Shown: positions 39,050 to 51,086 of the stretch, in pieces
How positions within the stretch are numbered: the first letter of the stretch is position 1
Layout of the letters: the number at the start of each line of letters is the position of its first letter
Assembly: GCA_032718475.1 (NCBI GenBank)
Contig: JAUCBJ010003741.1
Coordinates: 1-64,000, forward strand
Reading direction: 5' to 3'
From: Nemertoderma westbladi
Lineage: Eukaryota > Xenacoelomorpha > Nemertodermatida > Nemertodermatidae
DNA: 64,000 bases
Notes under the pieces: model-generated
Seen by the model: only the letters and a program-made list of their open reading frames with translations
The model's database searches: none
What the model was told of the DNA's origin: nothing
Position numbers and translations under genes: made by a program

Positions 39050-39655
39050 TGAACCTAGTTTGGTTTTGCTTGATTTTTAGGTTTACAATCTTATTTCAGC
39101 ATTAAAAAGCGTTTGCTGTATCGGTACTGCAGTATCAATATCCAATATCAACCAATATAAACCAGTAAGATGTATTACTATTATGTATTGCTCTTATTAT
39201 TTGTGTTCATTATCCGGTTTCTTTATTTAGCAGCTTAAATTTTTAAATATATCGCCCCTAAATAAATAATCTGTGGAGTTACAAGTTATTATATGCCTGA
39301 GGGTTAGCTATGCGTAAATTAACTCTTAAAATTTAGTCACCCTCTCTTACTCTATATACTAGAACTCTTTCTTTCTGTACCCTCAAATCAATGTATATTT
39401 TGGTAAATTTTAAAAATTTATGAAATTTGACACTTTAAATCATGACATGTTGCTTAATTTTTAAGAGTTTTATTTTTTTCATATCGTGTCCCATTTTCTG
39501 TGGCGATTAATACGTGTTTCTACAGTACGGTATCCATACAATTAGACTGTGAAATTAAACTACTTGATATTCTAAAGTTGCGTTGCATTTTGTTCATTAA
39601 ATGTAGAAAGAACATTTCAATTCAAAAATTCTAAATTAAATATTATTTATTGTAG
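39050..39655. other. AT-rich end of presumed intron 1
   Basis: No gene is seen. It ends in TTATTTATTGTAG, a plausible 3' splice site with only a weak polypyrimidine tract, directly before homeobox exon 2. Confidence 0.55.
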
Positions 39656-39955
39656 TTTTCCATGGTGAAACCACCGCCGTTTGTTTTCCCTTTCAATCGA
39701 CTGTCTTGCTCCCCGTTCCCCCGCCACACATGGGTGCCTCCAGGACTCTGTTTCCCTGGCGACGCGCCCTGTCTCCAATCCGACATCTGCATGTGTTACT
39801 TTCACTCCCGTCGGAATCGCGGCTGGAACCGAGTGAGAACTGTATTCACTAACGCCCAACGTCTCGGGTTGGAGGAACAATTCCGCGAGCAGAAATACGT
39901 CAGCAAACCGGACCGAAAGGAATTGGCGGGCAAGTTGGGATTATCCGACTCTCAG
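39656..39955 (+). CDS. Homeobox gene, exon 2 (homeodomain residues 1-44)
   Basis: Exactly 100 codons in phase 0, between the acceptor ...TTATTGTAG and the donor CTCTCAG|GTAGGA. The first ~56 residues are Pro- and Cys-containing linker. The last 44 align without gaps to homeodomain positions 1-44: R5, F8, L16 and F20 are in place, helix 2 reads DRKELAGKLGL and the exon stops at SDSQ. An intron between positions 44 and 45 is known in several homeobox genes. QKYVSKPDRK and KLGLSDSQ resemble Dbx, Hlx and Barx; the family needs a tree. Helix 3 (WFQNRR) must lie in a later exon, not found in this window. The frame runs on into satellite and LINE sequence, which I read as intron, not protein. Confidence 0.8.
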
Positions 39956-39978
39956 GTAGGAGTTCTACGCCGCGCAGG

Positions 39979-42900
39979 GAGCGTGGAAGTGAGCATGGAA
40001 GGGAGCGTGAGAGGGAGAGTGGGAGGGAGTGTGGAAGAGAGCGTGGGAGGGAGTGTGGAAGAGAGCGTGGGAGGGAGCGTGGGAGGGAGCGCGGGAGGGA
40101 GTGTGGAAGAGAGCGTGGGAGGGAGCGTGGGAGGGAGTGTGGAAGAGAGCGTGGGAGGGAGTGTGGAAGAGAGCGTGGAAGTGAGCATGGAAGGGAGCGT
40201 GGGAGGGAGTGTGGAAGAGAGCGTGGGAGGGAGCGTGGGAGGGAGTGCGGGAGGGAGTGTGGGAGGGAGTGCGGGAGGGAGTGTGGAAGAGAGCGCGGGA
40301 GGGAGCGTGGGAGGGAGTGTGGAAGAGAGCGCGGGAGGGAGCGTGGGAGGGAGTGTGGAAGAGAGCGTGGGAGGGAGTGTGGAAGAGAGCGTGGAAGTGA
40401 GCATGGAAGGGAGCGTGGGAGGGAGAGTGGGAGGGAGTGTGGAAGAGAGCGTGGGAGGGAGCGTGGGAGGGAGTGTGGAAGAGAGCGTGGGAGGGAGTGT
40501 GGAAGAGAGCGTGGGAGGGAGCGTGGGAGGGAGTGCGGGAGGGAGTGTGGAAGAGAGCGCGGGAGGGAGTGTGGAAGAGAGCGTGGAAGTGAGCATGGAA
40601 GGGAGCGTGGGAGGGAGAGTGGGAGGGAGTGTGGAAGAGAGCGTGGGAGGGAGCGTGGGAGGGAGTGTGGAAGAGAGCGTGGGAGGGAGTGTGGAAGAGA
40701 GCGTGGGAGGGAGCGTGGGAGGGAGCGCGGGAGGGAGTGTGGAAGAGAGCGTGGGAGGGAGCGTGGGAGGGAGTGTGGAAGAGAGCGTGGGAGGGAGTGT
40801 GGAAGAGAGCGTGGAAGTGAGCATGGAAGGGAGCGTGGGAGGGAGAGTGGGAGGGAGTGTGGAAGAGAGCGTGGGAGGGAGCGTGGGAGGGAGTGCGGGA
40901 GGGAGTGTGGGAGGGAGTGCGGGAGGGAGTGTGGAAGAGAGCGCGGGAGGGAGCGTGGGAGGGAGTGTGGAAGAGAGCGCGGGAGGGAGCGTGGGAGGGA
41001 GTGTGGAAGAGAGCGTGGGAGGGAGTGTGGAAGAGAGCGTGGAAGTGAGCATGGAAGGGAGCGTGGGAGGGAGAGTGGGAGGGAGTGTGGAAGAGAGCGT
41101 GGGAGGGAGCGTGGGAGGGAGTGTGGAAGAGAGCGTGGGAGGGAGTGTGGAAGAGAGCGTGGGAGGGAGCGTGGGACGGAGTGCGGGAGGGAGTGTGGAA
41201 GAGAGCGCGGGAGGGAGTGTGGAAGAGAGCGTGGAAGTGAGCATGGAAGGGAGCGTGGGAGGGAACGTGGGAGGGAGTGTGGAAGAGAGCGTGGGAGGGA
41301 GCGTGGGAGGGAGTGTGGAAGAGAGCGTGGGAGGGAGTGTGGAAGAGAGCGTGGGAGGGAGCGTGGGAGGGAGCGTGGAAGTGAGCATGGAAGGGAGCGT
41401 GGGAGGGAGAGTGGGAGGGAGTGTGGAAGAGAGCGTGGGAGGGAGCGTGGGAGGGAGTGTGGAAGAGAGCGTGGGAGGGAGTGTGGAAGAGAGCGTGGGA
41501 GGGAGCGTGGGAGGGAGCGCGGGAGGGAGCGTGGGAGGGAGTGTGGAAGAGAGCGTGGGAGGGAGTGTGGAAGAGAGCGTGGGAGGGAGTGTGGAAGAGA
41601 GCGTGGGAGGGAGCGTGGGAGGGAGTGTAGAAGTGAGCGTGGGAGGGAGTGTGGAAGAGAGCGTGGGAGGGAGCGTGGGAGGGAGCGTGGGAGAGAGCGT
41701 GGGAGAGAGCGTGGGAGGGAGCGTGGGAGAGAGCGTGGAAGGGAGCGTGAGAGGGAGAGTGGGAGGGAGTGTGGAAGTGAGCGTGGAAGGGAGCGTGAGA
41801 GGGAGAGTGGGAGGGAGTGTGGAAGTGAGCATGGAAGGGAGCGTGAGAGGGAGAGTGGGAGGGAGTGTGGAAGAGAGCGTGGGAGGGAGTGTGGAAGAGA
41901 GCGTGGGAGGGAGCGTGGGAGGGAGCGTGGGAGAGAGCGTGGGAGAGAGCGTGGGAGGGAGCGTGAGAGGGAGAGTGGGAGGGAGTGTGGAAGTGAGCAT
42001 GGAAGGGAGCGTGAGAGGGAGAGTGGGAGGGAGTGTGGAAGAGAGCGTGGGATGGAGTGTGAGAGGGAGAGTGGGAGGGAGTGTGGAAGTGAGCAAGGAA
42101 GGGAGCGTGAGAGGGAGAGTGGGAGGGAGTGTGGAAGAGAGCGTGGGAGGGAGTGTGAGAGGGAGAGTGGGAGGGAGTGTGGAAGTGAGCGTGGAAGGGA
42201 GCGTGAGAGGGAGAGTGGGAGGGAGTGTGGAAGTGAGCATGGAAGGGAGCGTGAGAGGGAGAGTGGGAGGGAGTGTGGAAGAGAGCGTGGGAGGGAGTGT
42301 GAGAGGGAGAGTGGGAGGGAGTGTGGAAGAGAGCGTGGGAGGGAGTGTGGAAGAGAGCGTGGGAGGGAGCGTGGGAGGGAGTGTGGAAGAGAGCGTGGGA
42401 GGGAGTGTGGAAGTGAGCATGGAAGGGAGCGTGAGAGGGAGAGTGGGAGGGAGTGTGGAAGAGAGCGTGGGAGGGAGTGTGGAAGAGAGCGTGGGAGGGA
42501 GCGTGGGAGGGAGCGTGGGAGAGAGCGTGGGAGAGAGCGTGGGAGGGAGTGTGGAAGAGAGCGTGGGAGGGAGTGTGGAAGTGAGCATGGAAGGGAGCGT
42601 GAGAGGGAGAGTGGGAGGGAGTGTGGAAGTGAGCGTGGAAGGGAGCGTGAGAGGGAGAGTGGGAGGGAGTGTGGAAGTGAGCATGGAAGGGAGCGTGAGA
42701 GGGAGAGTGGGAGGGAGTGTGGAAGAGAGCGTGGGAGGGAGTGTGGAAGTGAGCATGGAAGGGAGCGTGGAAGGGAGCGTGAGAGGGAGAGTGGGAGGGA
42801 GTGTGGAAGAGAGCGTGGGAGGGAGTGTGGAAGAGAGCGTGGGAGGGAGCGTGGGAGGGAGCGTGGGAGAGAGCGTGGGAGAGAGCGTGGGAGGGAGCGT

Positions 42901-43981
42901 GGGAGAGAGCGTGGAAGGGAGCGTGAGAGGGAGAGTGGGAGGGAGTGTGGAAGAGAGCGTGGGAGGGAGTGTGGGAGGGAGCGTGGGAGGGAGCGTGGGA
43001 GGGAGCGTGGGAGAGAGCGTGGAAGGGAGCGTGAGAGGGAGAGTGGGAGGGAGTGTGGAAGTGAGCGTGGAAGGGAGCGTGAGAGGGAGAGTGGGAGGGA
43101 GTGTGGAAGTGAGCATGGAAGGGAGCGTGAGAGGGAGAGTGGGAGGGAGTGTGGAAGAGAGCGTGGGAGGGAGTGTGAGAGGGAGAGTGGGAGGGAGTGT
43201 GGAAGAGAGCGTGGGAGGGAGTGTGGAAGAGAGCGTGGGAGGGAGTGTGGAAGAGAGCGTGGGAGGGAGTGTGGAAGTGAGCATGGAAGGGAGCGTGAGA
43301 GGGAGAGTGGGAGGGAGTGTGGAAGTGAGCGTGGAAGGGAGCGTGAGAGGGAGAGTGGGAGGGAGTGTGGAAGTGAGCATGGAAGGGAGCGTGAGAGGGA
43401 GAGTGGGAGGGAGTGTGGAAGAGAGCGTGGGAGGGAGTGTGAGAGGGAGAGTGGGAGGGAGTGTGGAAGAGAGCGTGGGAGGGAGTGTGGAAGAGAGCGT
43501 GGGAGGGAGTGTGGAAGAGAGCGTGGGAGGGAGTGTGGAAGTGAGCATGGAAGGGAGCGTGGAAGGGAGCGTGAGAGGGAGAGTGGGAGGGAGTGTGGAA
43601 GAGAGCGTGGGAGGGAGTGTGGAAGAGAGCGTGGGAGGGAGCGTGGGAGGGAGCGTGGGAGAGAGCGTGGGAGAGAGCGTGGGAGGGAGCGTGGGAGAGA
43701 GCGTGGAAGGGAGCGTGAGAGGGAGAGTGGGAGGGAGTGTGGAAGAGAGCGTGGGAGGGAGTGTGGGAGGGAGCGTGGGAGGGAGCGTGGGAGGGAGCGT
43801 GGGAGAGAGCGTGGAAGGGAGCGTGAGAGGGAGAGTGGGAGGGAGCGTGGGAGAGAGCATGGGAGGGAGTGTGGAAGAGAGCGTGGGAGGGAGCGTGGGA
43901 GGGAGCGCGGGAGGGATCGTGGGAGGGAGCGTGGGAGGGAGCATGGGAGGGATCGTGGGAGGGAGCGTGGGGGGGAGCGCG
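39979..43981. repeat. 12-bp purine-rich satellite, left block (about 330 units)
   Basis: Units are of the type GGGAGGGAGCGT, GGGAGGGAGTGT, GGAAGAGAGCGT, GGAAGTGAGCAT and AGAGGGAGAGTG. Longer blocks repeat: about 192 bp starting at 40,209 recur exactly at 40,857 (offset 648). The top strand is nearly all purine with many GGGAGGGAG runs. It begins about 25 bp after the splice donor of homeobox exon 2. No stops appear in several frames on both strands, so the >1300-aa frames are artefacts. Confidence 0.96.
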
Positions 43982-45207
43982 GCACTTAGAAGGATAATTG
44001 AAGAGTTATCAAAAAAGAAAGACAGGCATCTGGCTGTTATCTTTGTTGACTTCTTCAAGGCCTTTGATTCAGTCTCTCGCTCACGTATGTTCAGCATACT
44101 TTCATTATATGGGATTCCTGATGAAATTATTGCAGCAATCAGATCAGTATACGATGGTTCGACAACATTTGTGTCTACTGTTGACGGTGACACAGAACCA
44201 TTTGAAGTGTTATGGGGCGTCCTCCAAGGAGACACACTTGCACCATTCTTGTTCATTATTGTGGTTGACTATGTTCTACGCATGTCCTTAGATCATCATA
44301 ATGATGATGGGGTGATGATAACTCCACCTACTGGCTCCAGAATTCGAGGAAATCCTGCCAAGTACCTAACTGATCTAGACTTTGCTGATGACTTAGGAGT
44401 ACTCTCAGAATCATTAGAGGGAGCCCAGCGGCTCCTCAGCTCATTAGAACATGCTGCTTCTAGTGTTGGTCTTTTTATTAACTCCAGAAAGACCAAAATT
44501 CTGACAGTTAACTTTGAAAGTCCTCAGCAAGTCTCTGATCGGATGAGCATAAGCTCAAAGGATGGTATGCTTGAGCATGTGGACGACTTCTGTTACCTGG
44601 GATCATGGATCCGGAAGTCAGGTGAGGACCTTCGAATACGTAAGGGAAAGGCATGGGCAGCCTTGAATAGGCTTTCCAGGATTTGGAAGACACCTAGAAT
44701 TAATCGGAAACTTAAGGTCCGATTATTTAGAGCAGCAGTAGTTCCAGTACTCCTCTACGGGAGTCCATGCTGGGCTCTAACTGCTGAGGACACCAAATCT
44801 CTGGATGGCACATTCACAAGAATGCTACGCCGGGTACATTGTGTCAAGTACAATGCACACATCTCCAACCAGACACTATATAACATTGGAGGTGTCTCAT
44901 TGGTTCCCCCAAGCTTGACACTAGAACAAAATCGCCTCCGCTTTGCAGGACATTGCTTTCGCCGTGAGGACCAGCCAGTGCATAATCTTGTACTTTGGCA
45001 GCCTCATGGAGTGAATAAGCATGGTGGACAGCCCATGACTTTCTTGAGACGCATCTTAAAGGACACTGGCCTTAAAGATGCGGATGATCTAGCAAATGTC
45101 ATGGGTGATAGGGAGTTGTGGCGGTGCAATTTTGTTGACAAGCCGGCACAGCATTCTTAAAAATGCAGCTGCAATGCAGCATGCCGATCCTAGTAGTAGT
45201 AGTAGTG
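43982..45207 (+). mobile_element. 5'-truncated LINE copy inserted in the 12-bp satellite
   Basis: Corresponds to about 8447-9663 of the full-length copy: from GGCACTTAGAAGGATAATTG through RT motifs, stop, 3' UTR and an AGT-rich tail. About ten base differences in 1.2 kb were noted by eye. Amino-acid differences include RSR to RIR, KSPR to KTPR, EDADD to KDADD and RCDF to RCNF. The satellite continues on both sides, so it inserted into the array. The RT frame happens to be in phase with the satellite and the homeobox exon. Confidence 0.93.
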
Positions 45208-48088
45208 GGAGGGAGCGTGGGAGGGAGCATGGGAGGGAGCGTGGGAGGGAGCGTGGGGGGGGAGCATGGGAGAGAGCATGGGAGGGAGCGTGGAAGGGAG
45301 CGTGAGAGGGAGCGTGGGAGGGAGCGTGGGAGGGAGCGTGGGAGGGAGCGAGGGAGAGAGCGTGGGAGGGAGCGTGGGAGGGAGCGTGGGAGGGAGCGTG
45401 GGATGGAGCGTGGGAGGGAGCGTGGGAGCGATCGTGGGAGGGAACGTGGGAGGGAGCGAGGGAGAGAGCGTGGGGGAGAGCGTGGGAGGGAGCGTGGGAG
45501 GGAGCGTGGGAGGGAGCGTGGGAGGGAGCGTGGGAGGGAATGTGGGAGGGAGCGTGGGAGGGAGCATGGGAGGGAGTGCGGGAGGGAGTGTGGAAGAGAG
45601 CGTGGGAGGGAGCGTGGGAGGGAGTGTAGAAGAGAGCGTGGGAGGGAGCGTGGGAGGGAGCGTGGGAGGGAACGTGGGAGGGAGCAAGGGAGAGAGCGTG
45701 GGAGGGAGCGTGGGAGGGAGCGTGGGGGAGAGCGTGCGAGGGAGCGTGGGAGGGAGCGTGAGAGGAAGCGAGGGTGGGAGCATGGGAGGGAGAGTGGGAG
45801 TGAGCGTGGGAGGGAGCGTGGGAGCGAGCGTGGGAGAGAGCGTGGGAGGGAGCATGGAAGGGAGCGTGGAAGAGAGCGTTTGAGGGAGCATGGGAGGGAG
45901 CGTGGAAGGGAGCGTAGGAGGGAGTGTGGGAGAGAGCGTGGGAGGGAGCGTGGGAGGGAGAATGGGAAGGAGCGTGGGAGGGAGCGTGGGAGGGAGCGTG
46001 GGAGGGAGCGTGGGAGGGAGCGTGGGAGGGAGAGTGGGAAGGAGCGTGGGAGGGAGCATGGGAGGGAGCGTGGGAGGGAGCGTGGGAGGGAGCGTGGGAA
46101 GGAGCGTTTGAGGGAGCGTGGAAGGGAGCGTGGGGGAGAGCGTGGGAGGGAGCGTGGGGGAGAGTGTGGGAGGGAGCGTGGGAGGGAGCGTGGGAGGGAG
46201 CATGGGACGGAGCGTGGGAGGGAGCGTGGAAGGGAGCGTGGGGGAGATCGTGGGAGGGAGCGTGGGAGGGAGCGTGGGAGGGAGCGTGGGAGGGAGCGTG
46301 GGAAGGAGCGTGGGAGGGAGCGTGGAAGGGAGCGTGGAAGGGAGCGTGGGGGAGAGCGTGGGAGGAAGCATGGGAGGGAGCGTGGGAGGGAGCATGAGAG
46401 GGAGCGTGGGAGGGAGCGTGGGAGGGAGCGTGGGAGGGAGCGTGGGCGGGAGCGTGGGAGGGAGCGTGGGAGGGAGCGTGGGAGGGTGCGTGGGAGGGAG
46501 CGTGGGAGGGAGCATGGGACGGAGCGTGGGAGGGAGCGTGGAAGGGAGCGTGGGGGAGAGCGTGGGAGGGAGCGTGGGTGGGAGCGTGGGAGGGAGCGTG
46601 GGAAGGAGCGTGGGAGGGAGCGTGGGAGGGAGAGTGGGATGGAGCGTGGAAGGGAGCGTGGGGGAGAGTGTGGGAGGGAGCGTGGGGGAGAGTGTGGGAG
46701 GGAGCGTGGGAGGGAGCGTGGGAGGGAGCATGGGACGGAGCGTGGAAGGGAGCGTGGGGGAGAGCGTGGGAGGAAGCATGGGAGGGAGCGTGGGAGGGAG
46801 CATGAGAGGGAGCGTGGGAGGGAACGTGGGAGGGAGCATGGGAGGGAGCGTGGAAGGGAGCGTGAGAGGGAGCGTGGGGGAGAGCGTGGGAGGGAGCGTG
46901 GGGGAGAATGTGGGAGGGAGCGTGGGAGGGAGCGTGGGAGGGAGCATGGGACGGAGCGTGGAAGGGAGCGTGGGGGAGAGCGTGGGAGGAAGCATGGGAG
47001 GGAGCGTGGGAGGGAGCATGAGAGGGAGCGTGGGAGGGAACGTGGGAGGGAGCAAGGGATGGAGCGTGGAAGGGAGAGTGGGATGGAGCGTGGAAGGGAG
47101 CGTGGGGGAGAGCGTGGGAGGGAGCGTGGGGGAGAGTGTGGGAGGGAGCGTGGGAGGGAGCGTGGGGGAGAGCGTGGGAGGGAGCGTGGGGGAGAGTGTG
47201 GGAGGGAGCGTGGGAGGGAGCGTGGGGGAGAGCGTGGGAGGGAGCGTGGGGGAGAGTGTGGGAGGGAGCGTGGGAGGGAGCGTGGGAGGGAGCATGGGAC
47301 GGAGCGTGGAAGGGAGCGTGGGGGAGAGCGTGGGAGGAAGCATGGGAGGGAGCGTGGGAGGGAGCATGAGAGGGGGCGTAGGAGGGAACGTGGGAGGGAG
47401 CAAGGGATGGAGCGTGGAAGGGAGAGTGGGATGGAGCGTGGAAGGGAGCGTGGGGGAGAGCGTGGGAGGGAGCGTGGGGGAGAGTGTGGGAGGGAGCGTG
47501 GGAGGGAGCGTGGGAGGGAGCATGGGACGGAGCGTGGGTGGAGGGAGCGTGGAAGGGAGCGTGGGGGAGAGCGTGGGAGGGAGCGTGGGAGGGAGCGTGG
47601 GAGGGAGCGTGGGAGGGAGCGTGGGAAGGAGCGTGGGAGGGAGCGTGGAAGGGAGCGTGGGGGAGAGCGTGGGAGGAAGCATGGGAGGGAGCGTGGGAGG
47701 GAGCATGAGAGGGAGCGTGGGAGGGAGCGTGGGAGGGAGCGTGGGAGGGAGCGTGGGAGGGAGCGTGGGAGGGAGCGTGGGAGGGAGCGTGGGAGGGAGC
47801 GTGGGAGGGTGCGTGGGAGGGAGCGTGGAAGGGAGAGTGGGAGGGAGCGTGGGCGGGAGCGTGGGATGGAGCGTGGGAGGGAGCGTGGAAGGGAGCGTGG
47901 GGGAGAGCGTGGGAGGAAGCATGGGAGGGAGCGTGGGAGGGAGCATGAGAGGGAGCGTGGGAGGGAGCGTGGGAGGGAGCGTGGGAGGGAGCGTGGGAGG
48001 GAGGGTGGGAGGGAGGGTGGGAGGGAGCGTGGGATGGAGCGTGAAGGGAGCGTGGGAGGGAGCGTGGGATGGAGCGTGGGAGGGAGCG
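45208..48088. repeat. 12-bp purine-rich satellite, right block (about 240 units)
   Basis: Same family as the left block, but with mostly GGGAGGGAGCGT units, plus GGGGGAGAGCGT and GGGACGGAGCGT. Larger cassettes recur. It ends abruptly at GGGAGGGAGCGTA, where it meets the probable 3' LTR of the Gypsy element. Confidence 0.96.
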
Positions 48089-48301
48089 TATTATACAGAA
48101 TTATTACAGAATACTGATAGGCCTTGCAGTGTTAAGTACAGGTTAATCGATCTGGCTACTTCCATATAATTACAGAATTAAGTATATCAGTATAATGTCT
48201 TACAGTGCTGCAGTGTTAAGTACCGGTACCCCATAACCAGCTACGGTAGGTCCATAAAGTATATTGGGGCGAGCCATCTAGTTTGTTATGAGGTCACGAC
48301 A
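48089..48301 (-). mobile_element. Probable partial 3' LTR of the Gypsy element
   Basis: On the minus strand a purine-rich tract (GGAGGAAAGGGGGG) is followed directly by TGTCGTGACC, the usual polypurine tract then LTR start. About 213 bp follow before the satellite cuts in. No second LTR copy exists in the window to confirm the ends. Confidence 0.45.
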
Positions 48302-48317
48302 CCCCCCTTTCCTCCGA
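48302..48317 (-). promoter_or_regulatory. Polypurine tract of the Gypsy element
   Basis: On the minus strand GGAGGAAAGGGGGG lies immediately upstream of the putative LTR start TGTCG and just after the end of integrase. In LTR elements this tract primes plus-strand DNA synthesis. Confidence 0.5.
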
Positions 48318-48346
48318 GATCATTAGTTCTACAATGGTCTTAAGAG

Positions 48347-49485
48347 TTAAGAGAATAGTTTTACGGTCGTATCCCCAAACCGGACCACGGGCTTTTTGTG
48401 GCGTGTACTGCGGCGTGGTTCAACAACTTGCCAATTACTTTCAGTTTCGGACTCGTTGTCACTTGGCTGGTAAATGGCACTTTTTTGCGATCCAACGTTG
48501 TTTGACAGTTCATTCGCTGGTTCGGGTGTTATTGGTTCAACTTCTGGATATAAAGGACGTAGGAATCGACGGTTTCTCCACCATGTTCTGCCAGATGGCA
48601 GCTTCACGTGGTAATCCCGGTTTTTTCCGATACTGACGATCGTTCCAGTTTTAGTCCAACGTTTCGGTCGGTCCGTACTCTGGATGCGGACGTCCATCCC
48701 GATCCTGAGTGGTTTGTGGTCCCGCGAAGTCTCGTTATAGTGAGCAATGTTTCGGTTCCGGAGTTCGGCCGCACGGTTGTCTGTTTCATCCGCCGTTTCC
48801 CGCCAATGTTGTGCGTAGGCGCTGTGATGGGCAGGAACCTTCGACCGTAGTATGTGTCCGAAGACAGTCTCATTAGGAGACAGCCCATCAGCGCGTGGAG
48901 TGTTCCTCAACTCCAAAAGTCCAGTGAGGAATTCGTCGGAGTTGGAGTCGTTCCTCGGTACCTTTAATAGCAGGTGTTTTACAGCCTTCACCGCTGACTC
49001 GGCGTGGCCATTGGACTGCGGGTAGTGTGGGCTACTGGGAGTCCAGTTGACCCCCCATCGTTTACAAAAGTCCCTGAAGTGCGCAGAGTCGAACTGTGGT
49101 CCACCATCGGTGCGTAGTGTTGTCGGTACACCGAGGTTAACGAACCATCTACGAATTGCGAATACAACATCCCGTGATGTTGGGTCGTGTTTCCATTCAT
49201 GGACTTCGGGATATCCCGACAGTCGGTCGGAATACACTAGATAGTGTTTCCCCCCTATGGAGAATAGATCGGCGGAGGCAGATACAAATGGACGTCCTGG
49301 AATGTCCTCTGATAGCATAGTCTCCTTCTGGAGACTCGGCCGGATTTCCTGGCACTTGGTACACTGTCGGATAGTATGCTCGATATCACCACCAATACCT
49401 GGCCAGTAAACCGTTTGCCGCGCCCTTTGTTTGGTTCTGGTTATGCCTTGGTGGGAGGCATGTAGTCGTTCTAGAACCTGATGCT
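48347..49485 (-). pseudogene. Gypsy integrase
   Basis: The frame begins before its first usable ATG. The zinc-binding N-terminus is visible as HASH and CTKC. The catalytic core has Asp in SASADLFS, Asp in RTDGGPQF and Glu in GHAESAV, so the DDE triad is present. The C-terminal part has a chromatin-binding-like basic tail ending FGDTTVKLFS. It is separated from RT/RNase H by a one-base frameshift near 49,480. It would insert the element's cDNA; this copy is inactive as a unit. Confidence 0.85.
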
Positions 49486-51086
49486 GGTAGGTTTGTGGAG
49501 CCGTCTGTTCCGGTAAACTATCAGATTATCGGGTGAGATTGCGAGACTGTCCGATATTGATTTAAATTGACGAATATACGGCGAGGCTGAGTTTATATTC
49601 CGGAAGTCATCCCGGATTTGCCGGATGAGTTCAATATAGTCAATATCGCCCAATGCTGCGTTATGTAATTCGGTCAACATGGGATCCTTGATCGATGTCG
49701 TAGTGTGAGGTAAGTTTGCGCAGATTGTTGCGATATTTATAGGTTCTTCCTCGGGTTGACTATCATCGATCGTCAGTTTGTCGACGGGGGCACGACTCAG
49801 GCCATCAGCTATTCGATGGGCCTTGCCCTTCTGCCACTCTACCCGGAACTGGTAGCAACTCTGCAGATCCGCTTTTATACGCTGCAGTTTGCCATTGTCC
49901 ACTTGGTCAACGCTGTATTTATTAAATATAGTGACCAGTGGGCGGTGGTCGGTGACCACTGTGAATTCCGGTAGGCCAGACAGATATATCCGGCACTTGT
50001 TAATGGCGTACCGGATAGCAATAGCTTCCAGTTCAATCGTGGCATACCTTGTTTCCGGGTCGCTGATGAAACTGCTGCCACAAGCTATAAGTTTGAAGTG
50101 GTCCCCATGTCGTTGGAGTAAGTTAAAACCAAAGCCATGGAGACGACTGGCGTCTGTTTCGAGTCGTGTTTCTGCTTTCAAGTCGAACGGAGCGAGTACA
50201 GGTGGTTGAACGAGGGCGGTTTTAACCCGCTGGAACACTTGTTGGTGGTTCGCAGTCCATAGGAACTCGTTCCTTGTTCGAAACAGATCACGCAGAGGTG
50301 CCGCTGTTGTGCTGATATCGCTGGAAAAATGTCCTAATTGATTAACCAGCCCCATAAAACTGCGAAGATCTGTTATGTTCTTTGGGGTAGGATATTCAGT
50401 GATTGCTTTAATTTTATCTGGGTCCACTTCAGTTCCATTCTCGTTGACAATGAAACCAGCAAATTTAATGCTTGGTTTGGCAAAGTTAAATTTTTGTGGG
50501 TGAAGTGTGATTCCGGCTGCACGACACTTCTCGAGAATGGTGCGGACCCGTTCGATGTGTTCCCGAATGTTGGTATCTTCGATGAGTATATCATCGACGA
50601 TCTTATGGACCTGGGTTACGCCTTGGAGTGCCATATCGCCCCTGAAGTTATAGCTGTCTCCAGCTGATATAATAAAGCCCATGGGGGCACGGCAATAACA
50701 AAAACGGCCCCATGGCGTAATGAAGGTCGTTAGATCACGTCCAATAGCCAATAGCCAGACTTTGCATCTAGCGTGGTGAATATGCAGGTTCCCTTAGTCC
50801 GGTCGGAGACTACATCGTGTGGCGTCCTAGAGTTGTGTATGGTTCGCATGACCTGTGAGTTAAGTTTTGTTAAGTCCACAGCCATGCGAATTTCACCAGG
50901 GCGGTTGGGTTTGTTGCACACAACTATAGGATGGCACCAGGCGGTTGGTCGGTCCCCAATGCGTTCTATGATACCCTTCTCCTCCATCTGAGCCAGTTCC
51001 TGGCGCACTTTCTCACGGAGAGGGAAGGGTATGGGTCGAGCCTCATTTACGCAGAATGGTTGCGCACCGTCCACTAATTGGATCAA
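49471..51086 (-). pseudogene. Gypsy reverse transcriptase + RNase H, frameshifted and 5'-truncated
   Basis: The upstream piece (51,086-50,730) holds the RT fingers (PTAWCHPIVV, TTLDAKSGYW). A lost base near 50,745 shifts into the second piece (from about 50,751). That piece carries the palm motif IVDD (50,590-50,601), the connection domain, and RNase H with TDAS, the ELEA region and TDHRPL. Similarity to unrelated DNA stops at 51,086, so gag and protease are missing. This is a standard Ty3/Gypsy pol order: RT, RNase H, integrase. Confidence 0.88.

Noticed and set aside
39979-48117. Giant Gly/Ser/Arg- or Pro/Leu/Ser-rich proteins from the 12-bp array
   Set aside because: Open in several frames on both strands as a result of the 12-bp period, with no start context or domain.
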